64,000 nucleotides of DNA, taken from assembly GCF_037975245.1 (NCBI RefSeq), contig NC_092569.1, positions 22,598,168 to 22,662,167 on the forward strand, written 5' to 3'. Numbering within the stretch: the stretch's first letter is position 1; the number at the start of each line of letters is the position of its first letter. This DNA comes from Apostichopus japonicus (Eukaryota; Echinodermata; Holothuroidea; Aspidochirotida; Stichopodidae). Both the position numbers and the translations under genes were made by a program. The notes under the pieces were generated by a model. It had not been told where the DNA came from, ran no database searches, and worked only from the letters and a program-made list of their open reading frames with translations. Shown here piece after piece: positions 1-9,869 of this stretch.

Positions 1-287
1 TCACTTCGTTTAGGTTTTACTGGAGTTGCTATGAACTTCATACCTTTTCCCAACGCAATAAACTCTATATTGGACATTTTTCTGTCTGATAGGTTCTTAA
101 CGAACTTTTTTAGTGTTTCTGCTTCTTTTCGAAGATTTTGGGCTTTTGAGTGACTACGTATAGTCTGTAGCTCCCTGTTGTTGGTGCGGAATTTTTCGGA
201 GCTTTTATTAGCTTTCACTGAACGGACAAATTTGCGTCTTTTAGATGACGATGGGAGAGGTTGACAGAGAGAAAGTACATTTTGCAT
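1..287 (-). CDS. Penelope-like retroelement, start of reverse transcriptase ORF (partial)
   Basis: An open frame starts at the ATG at 287-285 and runs leftward off the window with no stop, giving about 95 codons. It is rich in Lys and Arg. Near the edge it carries a leucine/serine stretch followed by LGKGMKFIATP. A 'LxKGLKFxPTP' segment just upstream of the reverse transcriptase domain is typical of Penelope-like elements, and that is the basis of the call. The catalytic RT motifs and any GIY-YIG endonuclease would lie outside the window. In the same frame a stop sits about 16 codons upstream of this ATG, so it is not fused to the upstream ORF at 370-945. Host function: none expected; mobile DNA. 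Confidence 0.55.
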   Translation of the reverse strand, partial: MQNVLSLCQPLPSSSKRRKFVRSVKANKSSEKFRTNNRELQTIRSHSKAQNLRKEAETLKKFVKNLSDRKMSNIEFIALGKGMKFIATPVKPKRS

Positions 288-369
288 GTTTGGAGGAGAG
301 GAAGGTAGCTCTTTCTGGAAAATTTGTTGGCCCTAAAAAGAGCCGTTTTTTCAAGAGCAACTCCTACTT

Positions 370-945
370 CTACCTTTTATAAGGTTGCTTTCTGTTCCTG
401 GCCTTTGGACGGCGTGCCACTCTGGTTTCCTCTCTTTTCGCTGACTTCTGGAGGATGGTCTTCAAAAGCCTTTGTGCTTCAGGAGCTTCTAGTGTCGACT
501 CTAAGTCTGTCTCAGCTCTAGATCTCTTCTCGAGAAATCTATCCCGTTGCCTTTTAGCTTGGCGAGATAACTCTTCTCTCCAGATTCTACGGAGGTTCCT
601 GCCTGCTCGTTGGAGTACCTGATTCCAGGAATCAAGAAACTCCTCCGAGTGGTTCAGTTGCGCCGGGAGTCTGGGTGGGTTTCTCTGAACCTTGAGTTGA
701 TAGGTAGCGTTTTTATCGCCGTCTATCCGGGATATCTCTGTAGTGAGAGTGATGAGATTGGACTGGAGCCCCTTCAACGTCTCTGCGTGGCTTTTGACCT
801 TCTGGTAGGTATCCTCTTGCAGTTTGATCCTGTTGTCGTTCCTTTTAGTAGGAGTTCTTTGCCCACACGGTATATCTTCTTCTGAGGAGAAGGATGAGTC
901 TTTATTGACTGGTGAGGCAGGGATCTCTGGAATGAGTGAGTCCAT
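370..945 (-). CDS. Charged coiled-coil-like ORF upstream of the Penelope-like RT ORF
   Basis: A 191-codon ORF lies just upstream of the Penelope-like RT ORF on the same strand but in another frame. It is highly charged: a Ser/Glu-rich N-terminus, a heptad-like middle, and an Arg/Lys-rich C-terminal third ending in a basic tail. No enzyme motif is visible. Its position and composition suggest the 5' ORF, or the frameshifted 5' portion, of the same element. I do not recognise a family. Its ATG lies within about 10 bp of where the plus-strand 'HEEADTR' pseudogene begins, so the element's 5' end appears to define that junction. Confidence 0.45.
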   Translation of the reverse strand: MDSLIPEIPASPVNKDSSFSSEEDIPCGQRTPTKRNDNRIKLQEDTYQKVKSHAETLKGLQSNLITLTTEISRIDGDKNATYQLKVQRNPPRLPAQLNHSEEFLDSWNQVLQRAGRNLRRIWREELSRQAKRQRDRFLEKRSRAETDLESTLEAPEAQRLLKTILQKSAKREETRVARRPKARNRKQPYKR

Positions 946-953
946 GACTGGAT

Positions 954-2892
954 ATGAGAGGATTTACTTTGAACAAAGGAGCCGTGCACCGATGGGTTCT
1001 AACTCAACATGAGCGTTCATTAATCGTTTCAGAGTGTGAGAAGATGGCATGTTCCACAGGCTGCCCCAGAAAGAAGAAAGACCTTGACCTATCCAGAGTT
1101 AAAAGAGATGAAGAAGACGTGAAGAATGTGATGTCAGCCCTTGAAAATATGATCAACCCTTTCAAACAGATGGATCATGTTCTTGTCAACATAGCCTCTG
1201 GGAGAGTTGCAACACCAGAGGTGGCTGACGATCTCCTAAACAGCAAGGAGAAGGGGAATGATGACCTTCTGCTTTTTTGCTCAGAAAGGTTGAGCAGTAA
1301 TAGAGAAGATTTCTATGCTCCATTGAAGAAAAGGAAGCTGAAGACCTTTGGTCATATGTCAAAAGTGTCCAGGCTCTCAGTAAAAGGCATGGAACTGTCA
1401 CTCAAATCTGATAGGGATCTATTTGCCAGATTAGTGGTAATCGGCAAGAAGAGGGAAATGGAAATAGCAGAACTCTTGTCATTCTCATTAGGTGCAGTTC
1501 CTCTTTCCATTTCCAATCATTATGGGACCCTGATGAAAACGGCCAAATCCAAGCTAATAGCATGTCTAGAAGATTTACCAGAAGCAGCCCCGCATGTCCA
1601 TGTTATACCAGAGGGTTCAACTATCATTATTGATGGGATGGCCACACTGCAGCAGCTTAATAATATTCCTAGCACATTCGGGGAACTGGCAGATATTGTT
1701 ATCAGTAATCTGAAGAGGATGGCAATTTTTATTAAATCAAACTGTGTCCACTTTGTCACCGACCGATACCCAGCTGATAGCATAAAAAAATGCTGAAAGA
1801 GAACACAGAGCTGCTGGAGGTTGCCAAATAACTAAGGTGTTTGCAAGATACCAAAAGGTTCCAGGGAATTGGAAGAAATTCCTTTCTAATGGTGAAAACA
1901 AGGAATCCTTGGTGCATTTTTTCTCGCAGGTTTGGAAGGAGTCTTCGTCAGTCCTTCATGGTGTAACATTATTTGCAACCGATGGTGAGATTTGCTACAA
2001 AATTCAGAGTAACACTGTCACACCTGTCCCAGATTTGAGATGCACGCACGAAGAAGCGGACACAAGAATGTTGCTTCACTGTGAATATGCTGCGAAAATG
2101 ACTTCCAATATCGTAATCAAGAGCCCAGATACAGATGTTTTGGTCATGGCTATATATTTCTGTGATAAGATAGACGCACACCTATACTTTGAAACAGGAT
2201 GCGGTAACCGAAAGAGAATTATTGACATTGAGGTGATCTGCAAGGCTTTAGGGACGAGTGTCTCCAGGGCCCTCATTGGACTACACATCTTCTCTGGGTG
2301 TGATTCGGTCAGTGCATTTAGAGGTATCGGAAAGGTGAAGCCATTAAAACTTGCCATTGAAAGTGAGGAGCACTGCACCACTCTACAGCAACTTGGTGAC
2401 TGCTTTGATGTGAGCGAATGCTTGGTTGATGCTCTACAGAAATTTGTGTGTCACCTGTATGGGAAACCCAATTTGGATAAAGTCAACGAAGCTCGATTTG
2501 CTATATTTTGTTCAAGTTCTGCTCCTGAAACAAAAATGCCCCCTCCCTGTGAAGCATTTGTAAAGCACTGTAAGAGAGCCAACTACCAGTCAGCTATCCA
2601 TAAGAGGAGCCTTGACAACACGCCTGAGATTCCATCTGCTGTGGGTCATGGCTGGCTGAAACAAGAAGGAAAACTTGTTATTAACTGGACGGACCAGAAG
2701 CCAGCACCTGATAGTGTACTAGAGTTGATAAGTTGTTCATGCAAGAAACTCACATGCAGTGATGGTCGATGTAGCTGTTTCAAACAAAATCTACCTTGTA
2801 CAGATATGTGCCAATGTAGAAATTGTACCAATGAGTTGATTTCACTTTGTCCAGAGCAAATCGAGAGTGATGATGACTCTGATGACAATTGA
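954..2892 (+). pseudogene. Frameshifted, 5'-truncated copy of a multicopy 'HEEADTR / SPDTDV' family with CXC tail
   Basis: Two ORFs in different frames (954-1796 and 1837-2892) are two halves of one protein. The first holds GFTLNKGAVHRW and, later, DGMATLQQL. The second holds HEEADTR, SPDTDVLVMA and GCDSVSAFRGIGK, and ends in a Cys-rich segment with CSC, CSCF and CQCRNC (about 2,730-2,840), like half a Tesmin/TSO1 CXC domain, followed by an acidic tail. The acidic motifs resemble a PIN/XRN-like nuclease fold, but that is inference. The family is repeated in many marine invertebrate genomes and looks transposon-borne; its usual N-terminal third is absent here. The break falls in a run of seven A at about 1,785: one A fewer restores frame through an Ile-Lys-Asn-Ala-Glu-Arg stretch. 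This is therefore a one-base lesion or a sequencing error. Confidence 0.7.
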
Positions 2893-4118
2893 TTCCTAAC
2901 AAAGAAGGGTAAATATATACCAATGAGATGGGTCTAGTCAGGCGCTATACTTGAGGAAAAGGCATAAAGAAATCCCATGAATTATTTATGTCAATTCAAA
3001 AGATTCGAACAAACGCATTTTATTGTAAAATCTGGTAGTTTTGATGATATTGTTAACTGTTGCTTACCATACAGTATCATATTTTCATTACTTACTATAT
3101 AGGCCTTTAGCAAATCTCACTAACTAGCCATGATATTTATTTACAGAGTCATCATCATAATTTGTTTAAAAAAAGTATCAGCTATTTGCAAGTACCCTAT
3201 GTTATTGCATTTATGGCTTCTAAATGTGAAACTAAGTGGGGATATACCTTAATTGGTGTACATACAGTAATGCACATTGATGAAAACTATTCATTTTAAG
3301 TGAAAATCAAACTTCCCACTACATTTGACTTAAAGCTTTACATGCAGTTGATGTGTTTCAGCTTGAGAACATATGCTCTATAATGTGTATCGATCATCAA
3401 TTCCTGACCACCAGAAATCATTTTGTACCACAGAAAACAAAGTAAAGTTGTAATGAAACTGGTCTCAATCAAGAAAAACACATTCCTACCAAGTTTCGAG
3501 GTCATAGCTCATGTAGAAATAGAGATATCACAGTTAATATTCCTTATGGTCAATCCTCAAACAACAAAATGTTTGGTTACCTTGGCAACAGCAATACTTT
3601 CTGAAGTCATCATAATAGCATTGAATATTCTATGATACCATATTTCACATGTGTATGTAACTTTCAGTCATAAATTATTACATACAACCTCTGTATTGTT
3701 TCTTAAACAGGTCGGTAGATTTTCTTAAAAAGTCTAATCAACGAGTAAAGGGCGCCCTCTATTTGGTTTTCTGTTAACTGTTCCCCCAGTCAGCATCGGA
3801 CAAATTTCAAATTTGGTGGGCTTTTTGTTCTCCAGAAGACCCTTCATAAGGATTGTTTTATATTACTCTACTCTTCCACCATGGCTATTAAAAAAAAACT
3901 TCCAAATTCATCATAGCCATATATGGGCAGCTAGCGGCCATTTTGGTTCTTGGCACAGCCGTGTGCACATTTGGTCGCTGCCAACAAACAGAAAACCAAA
4001 CCTTATATCAAATTGTACTCATTTTCACACAAATCAAGTATTCCCTAAAAAATTGAGCAAAATCCAAAAACTAAGCACTTTTTTGGCACATGGAAGACGG
4101 CCTATTGTATTCACACAG
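2893..4118. other. Non-coding AT-rich stretch before the TIL gene
   Basis: No credible exon seen. The short ORF at 3,423-3,635 has no recognisable domain or splice context. Around 3,750-3,770 and 3,930-3,950 there are GC-richer snippets that may be old transposon remnants. I cannot see 5' exons for the TIL-containing gene that begins at 4,119; they may lie left of the window or have been lost to insertions. Confidence 0.4.
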
Positions 4119-4330
4119 ATGTTGTCACATTGTGTCCAACAAACATGGCGTATAAAAACTGCAGTACCGCTTGTCAACGAACTTGTGAAGCTCCAGGGAT
4201 ATGTCAGGATGACAACTGTACGGAAGTTGAAGCCTGTGTTTGTCGTGATGGATACTTTTTGTTGGGATCACACTGTGTACCTCGTGAACAATGTGGATGT
4301 TGCGAATCAGAAGGGCAAAGAATCATACCA
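4119..4330 (+). CDS. Exon: TIL domain
   Basis: The acceptor is TTCACACAG and the donor is GTAAGT. The translation has the TIL cysteine pattern: LCPTNM, then TACQRTCEAPG, CVCRDGYFLLGSHCVP and REQCGCC. Its length of 212 nt and its phases (1 in, 0 out) are identical to the TIL exon of the plus-strand paralogue at 61,531-61,742, which supports the boundaries. Confidence 0.75.
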
Positions 4331-7008
4331 GTAAGTCGTCCGAGGGTATTATCCCGAACCCCAAAGGTTTTTATACAGTTGCAGAGTCATATCAGCATAC
4401 TTCAATAATTCCAGCGAGTTTTACTCGGTGGGTGACATCCATATATCAGTGGCGTGGCGTTTTATATATACAACAATTGAGTTGTTGTCTATTTTGTCCC
4501 GAATTCAATTTTGTGTTTACTTTGTTTACTTTTCAGAATGTTATTTTATGTTAACTCTTTTGGTTCAGTTTATATTTTTGAGTTTTCAGTTTTTATTCAA
4601 ACTATCCAATATTAGGATCTATCTGTCTATTGATCAGTGAGAAAAAATGCAACATCCTACACACTAAGGTGATTTTAATTATGTCACGGTGTGTTCCAGT
4701 CAAAGCGTACACATAAATACATGATAGGGAGGGGAAGTGGTAAATACTAGGTATTGCATAGTTTGTGCTTAATGACAGGCATTGATAAATCTTTGTGTAC
4801 ATATTTTGGTCTTCAGGAAGGCGAGTTCAATGTGAATCCTAGATGTACCAGAAAGGGTGTTTGTACCAACGGACAAAGCAGCTGGAATGAAACTTACGCT
4901 TGTAGTCCTAATGCGGTTTTCAATCAAAAGATAACTGAAGAAGCAAATCTCAGATTTGCTGTAGTAAGTTTCATAATTGTGATATTAGAAAATCTCCTAG
5001 CATTCTGATAAAATAAATAATAAATAATAAAATGTTTACATTTCTTTGAGATATATGAGGAGTTTCGATTAATGTTTGCCGAATCCAGGCATAACTTCAT
5101 CACACAGTGGGATGGATATAGAGAATGCATCATAGAAGTGAGAAAGAAAACCTCACCAGCTATCGCAAATATGATTGATGCTTTTGAGGAAACTGATAGT
5201 AGTAAGTTAAATTAGTATAGCTATCATATTTCAAAGTTTTCTTTGTATGCCTTTTTTCTAGCTAACCAATCAATAATGTTTTGGGCATTACCCCTTGGTA
5301 AAAGGCTGGAAAGTTCTAAATTTTATTCTTTTTCTCAATTTGGGCAAATTGTGGTCGCTTGATAGATAAAGGTTTAAAATTAAGACCGAAAACTTAATTG
5401 TTCTTATTTTTTCTTATTACCATATAGGCAATAATAAACATCATAGTTAAATTTTCTGTGAATATTCTTTGAAATCAAGCACTTAAAGTACTATAAACAT
5501 TTTTTCCTGTTTACGATTAGAAATATGACACAATTTAATTTGAACAGATTGTCATCCAAAATTCAATGAACCGTAACTTTAAAAATTCAATATATCAATT
5601 ACTTTATAGTTTGTGAAAATACAAAATTGTATATTTATTTGGATGTATAACTTATCTGGATTATATTCAAAAAGGTTATTTATGGAATGTGCCATTTGTT
5701 CACATATACTTGTTTTATGATTTATTGCATTTAATTAGCCACATACTATGCCTTGGAGGTTATGTTTAAAACTTCAAACTCAATTTTCTTTTCAGAGGAT
5801 ATGTGTGCTTTATATACATTTATATATATATATACTGCACAGGTCAGTGCTTTATATACATTTATATATATATACTGCACAGGTCAGTGACTATGTTAAA
5901 GCAGAAGCAGCAGTCCACTAGCAGAGCAGGGGCACTGTTGTACTTCCTTCAGAACAAACCTGTGAGTATTTTATGACAACATACTGTTTATTCCCTTGCT
6001 CAATGCTATATAAACACCCCTGCGTTTAGTGGAAAAGTTTTGGTTTTACAAAATTTGCTTGGCTAAACAAAATTGGCTTGTTATGTTGAAAAAAGTTTGT
6101 CTGGTGTATATTAAGGTTAGCATCATATCCACTCTGTCTTATGGCTCTCTTCCATTGGCGCTACTGAATGGTATAGGCACTGGCTCTATAGTCATCATGG
6201 CTCGATGGAAGTAACTTGTATAGAGTAGGAAAAAACACTTATTATGGCAATGTAAAGCAGGAATAATTTCCTTAGCACTGTCTGATTGGCAGCGATACTG
6301 ACAAGAATGTGGAGCAAGGCGGAAAACCTGCAAAAAGGGAATTTAATAGGGTGTTTGGGGGAGAATGCCCATTGTGGTCACAATTGTAGTAAAGTGACAT
6401 AATATTTTTAAATGTAAAGCCAACAAATATTATATATGCCATTTTTAGTAAGGAATAACAAAGATAGAGATGGAAAAACGGTTGACTTATGAACCCTTCA
6501 GGTGTCTGAGATGTACAATTATTGATACTGAAGGTACACTCTGCCAGTCTGTCCAGGAATTGTAATAACCAAATTTTGTAAAGTTGTCTGTCAAAGGTTT
6601 GTGAATTTTTAGTGACATTCTAGGGAGATCATGTAAGAAGTTTAGTTTATGTAAAATTTTATTCTCGTATGAATAAACTGGAAGTCTCATGGAATATTTA
6701 GATTGGCAGTTTGCTTAATGTTCAGATGTTAATTTAATAGTATGGAGTAAAATGAACATATTTTTTTTGTCATTTCTTTCTAGCTTGACACCAGCATTGA
6801 TGCTACCGCTGCCGGAATTGATGAAAAATATGTACAACTGTACATACTTTCACTCGGACCTGCCCAAAATCCGTCACAGTTCTTTATTGTGGCGGATAGA
6901 ATTCCAATTCCTGCAGGAAGAAGTAACAAGTGGATAGATTATTTAAAGCACATTACACATTTAATGTGCATTATGCTTTGGCACTTCATCAATTCTGTGA
7001 ATTCTTAG
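4119..7008 (+). CDS. 3' part of a TIL/TILa-domain gene with an unrecognised C-terminal region (five exons)
   Basis: Proposed exons are 4119-4330, 4817-4963, 5051-5201, 5888-5961 and 6784-7008 (TAG at 7006). All have AG/GT borders and their phases agree: 2 nt carried in at the first exon, then 0, 0, 1, 0. Exon 1 is a TIL (trypsin-inhibitor-like) cysteine-rich domain. Exon 2 starts EGEFNVNPRC, the TILa-type module that follows TIL in zonadhesin/FCGBP-like proteins, but lacks the EGF-like half seen in the other genes here. Exons 3-5 encode a helical, charged region and a segment with QLYILSLG and FFIVADRIPIP that I do not recognise; a decayed VWA-like fold is only a guess. The exons are probably extracellular. 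No signal-peptide exon is visible, so the gene is incomplete at its 5' end or a remnant. Confidence 0.5.
4817..4963 (+). CDS. Exon: TILa-like segment without EGF half
   Basis: A TGGTCTTCAG acceptor and GTAAGT donor enclose 49 codons in phase 0-0. It opens with EGEF and has Cys at RC, VC and AC spacing like the TILa exons of the other genes, then diverges after about 30 residues. Confidence 0.6.
5051..5201 (+). CDS. Exon: unrecognised helical segment
   Basis: The acceptor is TTTCTTTGAG (an alternative in-frame AG lies 9 nt on) and the donor is GTAAGT. The 50 open codons plus one base contain WDGYRECIIEVRKK. No family recognised. The phase matches the next predicted exon. Confidence 0.45.
5805..5886 (+). 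repeat. 42-bp direct duplication with TA tract and splice acceptor
   Basis: Two tandem copies (5,805-5,846 and 5,847-5,886) of a unit that starts GTGCTTTATATACATTTA, carries a short TA run and ends ACTGCACAGGTCA. Each copy ends in the same candidate AG/GTCAG splice motif. Confidence 0.8.
5888..5961 (+). CDS. Exon: short Gln-rich segment
   Basis: The acceptor is CACAGGTCAG and the donor is GTGAGT. 74 nt, phase 1 in and 0 out. An alternative exon starting at the strong pyrimidine-tract acceptor near 5,794 and ending at a GTCAGT donor also fits phase 1, so this junction is uncertain. Confidence 0.35.
6784..7008 (+). CDS. Terminal exon: unrecognised C-terminus
   Basis: A strong acceptor (TTTCTTTCTAG) is followed by 74 open codons and TAG. 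It includes YVQLYILSLG and FFIVADRIPIP, then a hydrophobic stretch before the stop. The last 20 or so codons could be read-through into intron, since a weak GTAACA donor lies near 6,921. Confidence 0.4.
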   Translation, partial: LDTSIDATAAGIDEKYVQLYILSLGPAQNPSQFFIVADRIPIPAGRSNKWIDYLKHITHLMCIMLWHFINSVNS

Positions 7009-7450
7009 CTGCCTTTTTATATGGAGTGATTCCTGCTACGTCAGTAAAGGCACCATTGCGTAGCTTGACATCTAACATTAAATTAATTTCTCCTAAGTAG
7101 CTTTTTAGAGTGGTGTTGCAAGTGTTTATTTGTATGCTGTATTTTCATTTTGATGTTGTGTCATGTAAACAATTGTTTTGTTTATTTAATCACCAGTACT
7201 ATTGGTGTTATAGCTTAATTTGGTACAATTCTGAATTGTAATCCATCCATTGTCGGGTCGGTCAGTTTCCAAGAATGGTTCAATTATGAGAAACGAGTGT
7301 CAGAATGGTGTGGGTTGGTAAGAGATGGGGTTGGGAATAAGCAGCAGAAATGAAAACCCTGAAGGGTCGGTGGACAGGTTGGGAGTATAAAAATTTTTGG
7401 GGTGGCAAGAGGCTGGAGCTTGGAAGAAGGGCTTGGCCAAATGGCCTTTT

Positions 7451-7587
7451 CCAGTATTTGTCCATTGTCGGTCACTTTCCAAGTGGCGTTTGCCAGTATT
7501 CATCTATTGTCGGTCACTTTCCAAGTGGGCTATGCCAGCATCCGTTCATTGTTGGTCACTTTCCAAGTGGCCTTTGCCATTATTTTT
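7451..7587 (+). repeat. 42-bp minisatellite, array 1 (three units)
   Basis: The core ATTGTCGGTCACTTTCCAAG begins at 7,464, 7,506 and 7,548, so the period is exactly 42 bp. Because 42 is a multiple of three, three overlapping frames stay open with a 14-residue repeat; I treat this as a by-product of the period, not a gene. Confidence 0.85.
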
Positions 7588-7880
7588 TCTTTAAGTACAA
7601 TTTAGTTTAATATTTTAAATTTCGTTATACCAATATCTGTGTAATAGAGAACTTGCCCTGTCATAATTGGTTCTGGTTATTATCATATTTGCTACAACTG
7701 CTGCACATTAGTTTCACTTAAAAGTATGAATTTAAATTAAAACATAACAATTAGTGCTTCAAGCCTTAGCTTTTTAGGACACTATATAAAAATATTCCAG
7801 TTGTTAATATACATTATTTATTATTTAGGAACTTGCCTTCTCTGTACATAAGTTGAGTGTAATCTGTTGTCCGTCAATTG

Positions 7881-8095
7881 TAATCCGTTCATTGTCGGTC
7901 ACTTTCCAAGTGGCCTTTTCCAGTATTCGTCCAGTGTCGGTCACTTTCCAATTGGCCTATACCAGTATCCGTCCATTGTCGGTCACTTTCCAAATGGCCT
8001 TTGCCAGTATCCGTCCATTGTCGGTCACTTTCCAAGTGGGCTATGCCAGCATCCGTTCATTGTTGGTCCCTTTCCAAGTGGCCTTTGCCATTATT
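7881..8095 (+). repeat. 42-bp minisatellite, array 2 (five units)
   Basis: The same unit as array 1 starts at 7,891, 7,933, 7,975, 8,017 and 8,059. The sequence after each array (about 7,565-7,740 and 8,076-8,255) is also similar, so the array sits in a direct duplication with an offset of about 510 bp and has since changed copy number. Confidence 0.85.
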
Positions 8096-8255
8096 TTTTC
8101 TTGAAGTACAATTTTAGTTTTATATTTTAATATTCTTTATACCAATATCTGTATGATAAACGAACTTGCCCTGTCATAATTGGTTCTGGTTATTATTACA
8201 TTTGCAGCAACTGCTGCACATGGGTTTCACTTAAAGGTATGAATCTAAATTTAAA

Positions 8256-9048
8256 CTAAATTAAAACTAAATAAAACTATAAAAATAAATGTTTCAAGAC
8301 TTAAATTTTTAGGACACAAAATAAATTAGTTATGGTCAAATTAGAAATTTCTGGTAAACTTGACCACATTTATAGAGTTTGCATGTCAAATCGTCGGCAC
8401 CGGAATTGCAACTTTAATTTTTGGAATATTTCATTACTAAAACTTGACATTTAATTTATTTTTGTAGTTTAGGTAAATAACCATTATTTAGACCTAAGAT
8501 ATCATAAATAAAACCCAAGCAAACAAATTTAGCTTTTGTACTATTTTTTGTTTATATTTCTTAATGTATCCAAGAAAATAAATAAAGACAGTTTTAATAC
8601 AGTTTTTAAACTTTTAACAGGGTTTTTGTTTTCTTATTTCCATAGTTAATGGAATGTTCCCATGAATTATTGTTTTATTGTATATGGTAAAGCAAAATCT
8701 AAGTTAAAAATATGTAACTATCAACCCGCTTTTTTAACCAGTTTGTGTCTAAAATTATACTCCATTTAGGAATTTTTACAATTTTACGGGGAAATTTCCT
8801 TTAACCTGCCGGGAGGGCGACTGTAATCGTCCCAATTTAGTGCCTTTGGGCAGTGTTTTGACTGGCATATTGGACTATTAATCCCTGAATTAAAAGTATA
8901 AAATGACGATATTTCTGTCTAGCCACTTTTTTTAAAGTCTAATTGAATAAAATAATTTAAACCTTAAAGGCTGGATTGTAATCTAATTTGGCTTAATTTC
9001 AGTCTAAGAAAAGGTAAATTCCAGTCCTGTTACACTGAAATCATTAAG
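8256..9048. other. AT-rich non-coding stretch
   Basis: Nothing gene-like seen. A short GC-richer patch lies near 8,810-8,840. From about 8,930 the sequence becomes rich in AGTCT/CAGTC words that lead into the palindrome cluster. Confidence 0.4.
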
Positions 9049-9192
9049 TCTAGCTAGACTAAAAATCAGTCGTTTTACAGACTGAAAATTTTCAGTCTTT
9101 CCTTAAACTGAATTTCAGTCTGAAGGAACTGGTCCCTCAGTTCGTCCGCTCTTAGACTGAAATTTCAGTCTATTAGACTGAAATTTCAGTCT
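9049..9192. repeat. Cluster of perfect palindromes built on AGACTGAAA
   Basis: Perfect inverted repeats with no loop: AGTCTAGCTAGACT at 9,049-9,062, a 20-bp one (AGACTGAAAA/TTTTCAGTCT) at 9,079-9,098, and the identical 18-mer AGACTGAAATTTCAGTCT at 9,154-9,171 and 9,175-9,192. Single CAGTCT/AGACTG words fill the rest. It looks like the tip of a foldback element or a decayed MITE. Confidence 0.75.
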
Positions 9193-9387
9193 ATAAATTT
9201 AAGAGAGTATATTGTATAAGACAACGACTTCGGGTCAATTCCTCAGATACAACATAAAACTCAATCGGGCAAAAACATAAGATATTATGTTTACAATGTG
9301 TTAAAAATTTGACGGTTGGTGTTGAAAGTCATGAGGTCTTCTGTTGCATATATGAAGTAAAAAAACACTTGGTTGAGTTATCAGATT

Positions 9388-9831
9388 AGGAAGGACATGA
9401 CTAACATTTCTTCTGTCCCACCTCCTTCCCCCTTGTTCCACCCCCCATCACTCCTCTTCTCACAGCTCTCTTCCACCCCCTTTTTACTCCACACCCTTCT
9501 GTCTTTGTCCTTCTCCAGTTGATTCTCTACCCCGTTCCTTTAATCCTCTCTTTGTCCTTCCACTGTTTATCTCCTACCTCTCCTCTTCCCCTGTTGCCTT
9601 CTTCTCTCCATCCCTTGTCTACTAATCCCTTACATGTATCTCATTGTGTTCACCGTGCTCATTAACCTGTATTCTGTGCGTGTTTGTGTCCATTCTGTTA
9701 CTGTTAATTGTCATTTAGCCTCTGAAGAAGATCCTGCTAGGATCAAAACGTTAGGCCAACTTACTTTTACACATTCTATTACAATGCTCTCTAGTGGATA
9801 AGCAGTTTGCTAAAAAAAAAATATGTATATT
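9388..9831 (+). mobile_element. 5'-truncated retroelement insertion with 15-bp target duplication
   Basis: The insert is flanked by TTGAGTTATCAGATT (9,373-9,387) and TTGAGTTATTAGATT (9,832-9,846), one mismatch in 15. The other segmental copy has the single uninterrupted site at 30,217-30,231. The insert begins with a long C/T-rich stretch, has the CTGAAGAAGATCC...GGATC hairpin near its 3' end, and ends in an A-rich tail. The target duplication plus A tail indicates reverse-transcription-based insertion, as for a LINE, SINE or Penelope-like tail. No ORF remains. Confidence 0.75.
9715..9762 (+). other. Conserved hairpin motif of a retroelement 3' end (copy a)
   Basis: CTGAAGAAGATCC, loop TGCTA, GGATCAAAACGTTAGGCC. 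The GATCC/GGATC arms pair perfectly. The same motif recurs at 19,775-19,820 and 39,093-39,137. The CTGANGA...GAAA layout recalls a hammerhead ribozyme core, as carried by Penelope-like elements, but stems I and III are not evident. Confidence 0.5.
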
Positions 9832-9869
9832 TTGAGTTATTAGATTGTTAAAACAATGCATTAACGTCA

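Noticed and set aside
370-945. Reading the upstream ORF as a host coiled-coil gene
   Set aside because: It sits directly before the Penelope-like RT ORF on the same strand and has no introns or domain, so an element origin is simpler.
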